A stretch of DNA of 64,000 bases. Origin: Pilatotrama ljubarskyi. Lineage: Eukaryota > Basidiomycota > Agaricomycetes > Polyporales > Polyporaceae. Below, one piece after another: positions 57,298-64,000 of the stretch. Under the pieces are notes generated by a model. The model saw only the letters and a program-made list of their open reading frames with translations, had not been told where the DNA came from and made no database searches. The stretch is from assembly GCA_022385805.1 (NCBI GenBank), contig MU277688.1:133192-197191 (forward strand), in the 5' to 3' direction. Each line of letters opens with the position of its first letter. Position 1 is the first letter of the stretch. Made by a program: the position numbers and the translations under genes.

Positions 57298-60200
57298 TCA
57301 TCGCACCTTCACAACGTTGATCTCGAATCGCACTGCGAGCGAATTGGCGCCAATGGTCTCAAACAGATTGTGATCCACTTCCCCGGTCGGCAATGGCGAG
57401 AGCAGCGTCGGCTGAGGGCTTGCGGCGAAGTCGCGGGGTATAGGGGGTAGGTTCTTACCCTTTGGTGGCGACTGCGGTCGTGGCGATTCCTCAGGAGGCG
57501 CAAGATTCTCCAGCGTATCGGAGCGCGCGGCCTCGACGGTCGCGGTGTGGGCGTTGGAGGAGACATGGAAGAAGGACGAGGAGGCGCTGCTCGCCGTCGT
57601 GCTCAACGTAGTGGCGCCCGAGGGTCGGCTCGGAAGTTCTTTGTCCTTGGATTCGCGCTCGCGGTCCCTGCTCCTCATGCCGAACGAGCGCTTTGAGCTC
57701 TTCTTCGTCAACGTGCGCTTCTCCTCGTGGGAGCTAGTCGACGGCCGTTTCTGGTGATTCGAAGTCGCCGGAGGCTGAATGGAAGACACATCAATGGAAG
57801 GCATGTGTATGCACTCGAAGCCGGTTTTCGTCTCGCGGTATTGCACCTGCATCCGGTCGAGGACGCGCTTGATGTCCGCCTTGATGACCTGGGGCGGTTT
57901 CGTCGAGGTTGTTGCGACACTAGCAAACGACGTCAGGATGCGCATACGCTGGTTCACCACACCGACAGGTACCTGAACAAGCCCTTGAGATACACGGGCT
58001 TGAACTCCTTGTCCTCGCCCTGAGATTCCTCGCCCTTGGGCGCGTCCTCGACGCCGTTCTCGCCCTGCGGGTCCTCGTTCTCCGCATGCTCGGCATGCTC
58101 CTCTTCCTCGTCCATGCGGCCGAACAGCCTGTCCGGCAGCGGCTTTGAATAGCCATACGAATTGCCCGTCGAGGGCCTGCGATGACGCCCGATCGTACCG
58201 CCCACCCCAGACATGAGCGCAGCGCCGGTGCTGCTCCTCCTCTCATGGCGGGTTGACCTGCCCTGCGGGTCAAGAATGGTCGCTGCGCGTCTGTGCATCG
58301 AGCCCACTGGTTGGCTCTGGCTCTGTGAGATGGTGCCGGTGGGTGTCGGCGACCCGCTTTTACGCCCGTCGTCCATCACCGCAGGGTGGTCGTTACCATT
58401 GACACCGTTTCTCTCGGGCTGTTGTTGCTGCTCCTCTCCTGGCTCCGCAGACGATCTTGGCTGGGGTGAGAAGCTGTTCAGGATGCTCCCGCGCTTGGTA
58501 GGTGTTCCCGCTCTCCGCGAGTCGTCGCCGCGGGCACCAAGGAGGCTGCCGAATTTGCGGACGAGCGTCGCTCCTGCAGCGAGCACGAGAGGCGTGCGTG
58601 GCTCCTCCTCGGCCTCCTTTTCGCCTTCCTTCTCTTTGTCCCGAGGGGCCTCCATCTTCTCTGCAAAGGTCCCGAACTCGGGGCCTGCGGTGCGCGGCGG
58701 CTCGAGCACGTCCCTGCGCGGACGCACTGTGCCATGCTCCCCGACCTCGTCGGCGCCCCCAAAGCCGAACATGCCGTGCCATGGACGTTGGCTGAGGCTG
58801 TGACTGCGACGATGTGCGGTGCTCGCAGGCTCGCGAGGCATCGACATCGACATCGACATGCGCGCAGGAGTCGCAGCGACGGCCTTCGGCAGGGAGCTCG
58901 GCTGCGGGCCGTCGCCCCGCTTCGGAACAGCGAGGGCGGCATCGCGCGCGCGAGGCTGCGGGAAGTTGGAGGCAGTGGGGGAAGGCGTCGCAGGCGTGAC
59001 ATCGTACGACATCCCGGAGTAGTGAGACGTCTCGGGCGCAGGCAGGCGGGGAAGGGGCATGCTGTAGTCTGGCTTGCCCGTGATAGGAGGGTCCCGCTTG
59101 CGAACAGAGGGCGTAGAGAGCTGCTTGGCGGGCGTCGTGGGTGGAACGGCCGCATCCACGGCATGCGCGTCGGGCCGCGCGCTGGATTCCAAGGAGAGCT
59201 GGGAGCTTGCGAAGTGGCCCGGCCCGTAGACTTTCTCCCGTTCCATCTTCTCCCGGACCAGGAAATAGATGGAGATAAGGGGATGGAAGCCGTAGGTCGG
59301 GTCGGGGGGTTCTCGTTGCGTTTCTAGGAGAGACGAGTTGGAGAGGTGCGACTGCGAGCTAGGAGGCGAGTGCGCCATTGGCGTGGTGGGAGGGGAGGAA
59401 GAGGGGGAGAACAGTTTGCGGCGGTAGAAGTCAAACCCAGAGAACCGTTTCGCCTTCTTGGACGGAGACTGGTCGACCCTGGTAGTCGATGTAGAGAAGC
59501 TGCCGTCGTGCGAGATAGCAAGTGAGGAGTTGGAGAAGGACTCGCCCCAGCGACTGTGCCCGTTCCGGCCGTTGGACATCCGTTTCCGCTCCCAGTGCTG
59601 CACTGAGCGATAGTATGCGTCGGACTCGAGGACCTCGATGAGCTTGTGCTCAATCTCCTCTTCAGTGCCGAACTCGAAGCCCTTCATGCCCTTGATCACA
59701 TTGCGGTCGAGCTCATCCGCGCGGAGCGGCTCGCGATGCACGAGGTGAGAATCCGGCGGACCACGGAAACCGCGCACCATCCACGGGTGGCTGAGCACCT
59801 CAGACAGTGGCGCACGAGCGGCCGGGTTGGTAACCAGCATACGTGTCAGCAGATGTTTGCATTCTATTGCTTCGTCAGGTGACGCGCAGGATACGTTATG
59901 GATGGCACATACCTGCGCTTAACCAGACAGGATATTCCACCAACCCACGCTTGATCTTCGCATGCAGTGCTGGCATGCTCTGGTCGTCGAAAGGAACCTT
60001 CCCACATACCAAGACATAGAGCACGACTCCAAAACTCCAGACGTCGACCTCCGGACCGGTGTAAACCTTGGCATTGAGAAGCTCGGGGGCGGCAAAGTAT
60101 AATGAACCACAGAAGGTCGAGAGGTGATCGGCCGGGTTATACAGATTCGACAAACCGAAGTCAATGATCTTGATGTTCCCAGAGTGCGAGATGAGGATGT

Positions 60201-61117
60201 TCTCGATCTTCAGGTCTGCACGTTCCCATGAGCAACGGGAGCATGCGAAAAGTCGCCGCGACGCACCTCGATGTACCACGTTGTTCTTGTGGCAATAGTC
60301 CAATGCGCTCCCTATTTGCCGCGCGAACTTGCGTGCGACGCGTTCCCGCAGCCGACCATGGCTGATAATGTAGTCGAGCATCTGGCCCCCGCTGACGTAC
60401 TCGAACACCATGTAGTAGTGGTGCTGGTGCACGATCATCTCGCGCATGCCGCAGATGTACGGATGGTGGAGGAGCATCGACAGCGCCGCCTCGCGGAGGG
60501 TCCGGATCTCCTTCGAGGCGTCCTTGGACGCCTGCTTCGCGGCGGCCTCGGACGTGGGTGCGTTCGCAGAGCCGCTGGGCGACACCCGGGGCAGAATTTT
60601 GACCGCGAGCTAGTGCCAACGTTACACTTCACACTCCGGGACAGACTGGCAGAGTGCAACGCGGACCGCTCACCTTCTCGCCCGTGATGTTGTGGTGCGC
60701 GAGCTTGACCTTGCCCATGCTCCCCGCCCCCAGCGTCTTGCTCAGCGTGTAGTCTCCCAGAATCCGTGTCCCGCTGCGCGACTTGCCCGACGAGCCGCCC
60801 TCGCCACGTCCATGGCGACCATCGTCGTGTCTCTGATCGCGCTCCGTGCTCGTCGGTGCTGCGTACGCTTGAGGTGGCATCGACACGGGGCGGGGCCTCT
60901 GGGCAGCCGAGGGCGACCTCGACGGCGCGTATCGTTCTGTTCTCTCTGTGCGGTCCATGGTGGGTGTGTGTCGTTCGCGGTCCGGGGTTTGGGCTGCTAT
61001 AGGCTTCTGGGTAATGGGCACGTCGTATTCGGGGCCAGCGACCATGCCCCCGTGGGAGGGCGTGATGGTGCCTGCTTCAGCTGCGGGAGACGAGAGACCG
61101 GTGGGATACGTCGACAT
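57298..61117 (-). CDS. KIN1: Kin1/Par-1-type Ser/Thr protein kinase with KA1 domain
   Basis: Five exons (60674-61117, 60267-60609, 59913-60215, 57973-59863, 57298-57919) total exactly 1200 residues. A disordered N-terminus precedes the kinase: [14 protein letters not shown] (Gly loop), LAVKILP (Lys), [30 protein letters not shown] (HRD), IIDFGLSN (DFG), [16 protein letters not shown] (T-loop and APE), then [21 protein letters not shown] Kin1-specific extension follows ([30 protein letters not shown]), then a long Ser/Pro-rich region, then a C-terminal KA1 domain ([20 protein letters not shown], ending [13 protein letters not shown]). Kin1 homologues act in cell polarity and exocytosis at the plasma membrane. 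KA1 domains bind acidic lipids. Confidence 0.92.
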
Positions 61118-61653
61118 GAACCCCGCAGCGGCGGTTCGGGGACGACGTGGACGACGTAGGCGGGTTCGTGGACAGTGGTGGTGGAGGTTGATGGCGGAGG
61201 AGTTCAGTGCCCGCTCGAGCGCCCTAACAGTAATTCCGCGCCTCAGTCCCGATTCCGGATAAATCGCATATTTATATTGGTACTGCCGTACATTGCATCC
61301 TTAATGTACAGAGCAGATGAATCCGACGGAACTATGGTATCTAGCGTATTCTGCAAAGGGTCGAGGGGATGTGGCGAAGGGGGAGCAGCGCACGGCGCTC
61401 CCTGAGTGCGTGCGGCGTGGCTGGTGGAGATCTCTCAAATACGGTCCAGTACAGTCCCACGACCTGTGCCCCCGAAATGGTCCCCAGGGCATGCGCTGTC
61501 CCCTCACAGCGTTCCCATAGCGCGAGACGAGCTTCATAGGCCAGCCGTTGACCACTAACCACGCATACACACCGAACCTAGAGACGGTCAGCTGCGGCCT
61601 GACCGGCGAGCAAATATAGAACCTACGGACAGGGAACTTATCAGCGAGTCAGT
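61118..61653. promoter_or_regulatory. Kin1 upstream region
   Basis: 536 bp between the Kin1 start and the Spc1 stop (both genes on minus). ATTTATATTG at about 61269-61278 is AT-rich but not clearly a TATA box on minus. Confidence 0.35.
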
Positions 61654-62283
61654 TCACTCGGCCTTGGTCTCCTTCACCGGCAGCCATGTTACTGGGTGGC
61701 GATTATACATGGGCCATGGCGGGATAGCAACCTGGGAGAACAGAGGGGTCAGTCATGATGTCATGCGAATGGACGGTCAGGATTCGAAGGCGAGGGCAAA
61801 TGCATTCTGCTGCGTCTCGAACGCCCTGAGGCCTTATCTTCGGCGGTGTGCTCCCGCCAATGAATGCGATTTATGCACTGCGAGCGCGTTCGGAGTCTGC
61901 CGCTGGCAGGGACCTCCAGGCGGCCTTGAACAGTATGCGCATTGACCGCAAGTGTGTTTGCACGGACGGCTACATTGAAAAAAAAGCAACTCACAATACT
62001 CAGGACAACGACGAAGAGCGCGAACAGCCCGAACGTTACGCGCAGTGACTGCACTGCGAACCCTGCAATGAAGGATACGGTCTGGAGGTGGGGACTTAGC
62101 CACCACGTATGCATAGCAGGAACGGCATTGCTTACAGTAGCAGCAATCAGTGCGTCCCGGGCAATCCGCTCGACGAGCTTCTGTCCTTCAAAGTCCTAGC
62201 ATGGAGTTGAGCACTACGAACGGTGCATTCGCAACGGGACTCACAATCTTCCCATCTACCAGTCTCTGAAGGTATTCATTCAT
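61654..62283 (-). CDS. SPC1: Signal peptidase complex subunit 1 (Spc1/SPC12)
   Basis: Four exons (62245-62283, 62136-62195, 61995-62081, 61654-61731) total 87 residues. The product reads MNEYLQRLVDGKIDFEGQKL, VERIARDALIAATTVSFIAG, two hydrophobic helices (FAVQSLRVTFGLFALFVVVL), then IPPWPMYNRHPVTWLPVKET, matching the length and the W-P-x-Y-x-x-x-P-x-x-W-L-P-V tail of SPC12. It is a small ER membrane subunit of signal peptidase. Intron 3 is 263 nt, several times the usual size here, so automatic gene finders may miss or truncate it. Confidence 0.88.
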
Positions 62284-64000
62284 CCTCAGTCGGTCCAGGA
62301 CAGTCTCCGGTATACAAGCACGTCTTTTCTTGAAGGCCGAGTTGAAGGACTACCAGTATTCCGATAGACAGTCGCGGTGATGAGGACAGCTCTGGGACGG
62401 AGGCGGGACAGAGCAGGCGCCCAACTGCCGGGATCAACCTCGGACTTTGCCGTTATGTCCTGCCACTTGTGTGCCACCACACCAACTTGCAAGTTGTTGC
62501 GTTGTTTAGATCCAGCTGTTCAAACTGCGGAGGCCCATGAAAGACCCCTTGCAGTACTCACAAGCTCGACCTCGAGTCCGCCTTATATATGAGAACTCAT
62601 ACTCTGAACAGTACCGGGCGGATCCCGGCGAGTATTGAAGTCACCGGTAACAGCTTCAGCTCTGCAACGTTCAGCTCAGGCTGTCACAGTTAAACCCCTA
62701 CGTCAAAGGAGACTAGGTCATGCATGCAAGCGTGTACGCCGCACTACATGCTAGCCGGGTAAGCTTATACTTGACGCTGCCACCTTGTCGAGCATATATA
62801 TGCTCACTAATCTTTAGGCTTCTACCAAGCCTTGTTACACATGAAGCAGGGCTGTAATCACTCATGTAACGAAACCGGCGCAACACATGCTCATGGGACT
62901 CAACGTTGTCTCGAGGGGAAAGGTAGGTCTTTACCCCTCAACCGCCGAACAACTGATGGCTCGCGACCATGTCTCCAGAGAGCCATCAAGATAGCAAACC
63001 TGGACCACACCCGAGGACACGCATCGCCCGTCCATGATTCCGTCAATCGCTCTCACAAGGGGCAAGCATCGAGGATCGCAGCCCGCTTCTGACCCCAAGA
63101 GTCCGCACATCACGGACTTGGCCTTTATGTCGTCGTCGTCGTCTTCGCCGAAAACATCCTCCAAGCAGCTGCGCCTGATCGCCACATGGTGTTACGGCAC
63201 CACGACACACAGACATCTCTAGCCAATATCGAAGACGGCGTACGCAGAGGGCGCATTCTGCCAGTGCATACACTCAGCACGAGCTTTGCACCCTCGATCT
63301 CTGCCGCGACACGCCGTCTCTGCAGGCCTGCCTCTTCGCCACGGGACTGTCTTCTGCTCTCTGCCGGCCTTTACTTGCTTCCGCGACTTCTCTCTCTCGA
63401 GCCTTCACCTATGCGCTTCTACACGTCCGCACCGCAATCTCTCGCTCGTTCCCGCGGACTTTCTCCTCGCGCCCCGCCGCGTTTCGTGCCGTCACCGAAC
63501 AAACCGCCCTGTCGCGAACACATTGAACACGTTCCCCCTTCGTCTCCGCGCTCGACTTCGCGCACGCTAGAAGCCTGCGCAGATCGCTATCACCCCTCTG
63601 TCATCAGGAGCGAGCGCTGCCTCTCGGACTTCTGCGCTTCGCTGGGTCGAGAAGCTGAGATCTCGAGCGGACGGCAGGGCCAGATCTCATATCAACGCGT
63701 TTCGCCTCTCGAGCTGGCTGCCCTCATCGGTCGTGCCGTCCGGTGACAGTCTCCCGCCGGGCGCATGAAGCGCCTGCTGCAGCAGGCCGCGGGCGATTGG
63801 CACGTCGTACTTACATAAACGGAGAAAGCTGGTTTGCCCTCGGTGCCGATGCAGGGTACATTTTGGGCCAACAGTGCGCGGAACTCGCGTCCGTCCCTGG
63901 TTGCAGGTACGCAGTTATCTTGGACGGTATATGTACTCCCCGACGAGCCTGAGCCGTTCCTGGACTATTGTCAATTGAGCGGGCGCCGACTCGGAGCATG
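62284..64000. other. Intergenic to window end, no gene recognised
   Basis: 1.7 kb with short frames only. A GTCGTC run is at about 63128-63143. A gene beginning beyond the window cannot be excluded. Confidence 0.45.

Overview
The window is nuclear DNA from a filamentous basidiomycete, most likely an Agaricomycete of the polypore type. The signs are moderately GC-rich sequence, genes split by many 45-80 nt GT-AG introns, a eukaryotic tRNA-Glu with a Pol III T-run, F-box/LRR proteins, ricin-B-fold lectins, UstYa-like (DUF3328) proteins, But2-domain proteins, and one expanded seven-TM family. No prokaryotic, viral or intact transposon genes were recognised. Gene models were built by hand from splice sites, reading frame and protein similarity, so exon ends are inferences; several give an exactly in-frame total.

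Layout. 0-9 kb: a SURP-like acidic protein, two uncharacterised minus-strand genes, an F-box protein, and a broken second copy of the SURP-like gene. 9-16 kb: a seven-TM protein, a GNAT acyltransferase and an MFS transporter, all on minus, then a tRNA-Glu(UUC). 16.7-21.6 kb: four tiny two-exon genes on minus, each coding for a signal peptide plus a short C-terminal peptide ending in Trp-Leu (or Trp-Leu-Ser), with a UstYa-like gene on plus between the third and fourth. 23-31 kb: an SDR, the Ste24 CAAX protease, a second GNAT and a But2-domain protein. 30.7-37.4 kb: two more seven-TM genes alternating with two more UstYa-like genes. 38-42 kb: housekeeping genes (the Prp46/PLRG1 splicing WD40 protein and TFIIS, divergent). 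42-49 kb: three ricin-B-fold lectin paralogues in tandem. 49-57 kb: a mitochondrial-carrier-family protein, a small secreted protein, a second SDR and a second F-box protein. 57-62 kb: a Kin1/Par-1 kinase with a KA1 tail and signal peptidase subunit Spc1. The last 1.7 kb shows no gene.

The most notable system is at 16.7-21.6 kb. Four secreted mini-precursors share one architecture: signal peptide, a phase-1 intron, then a short last exon. Three share a tail close to H/R-I-D/E-N/A-C-W-L, set just behind a dibasic Kex2-type site. UstYa-like oxidases are known to cyclise Kex2-released ribosomal peptides (ustiloxin and other dikaritins). The arrangement is therefore a candidate RiPP locus with one core per precursor, which would differ from the multi-core dikaritin precursors. 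The MFS exporter, SDRs and GNATs nearby could contribute, but that is inference only.
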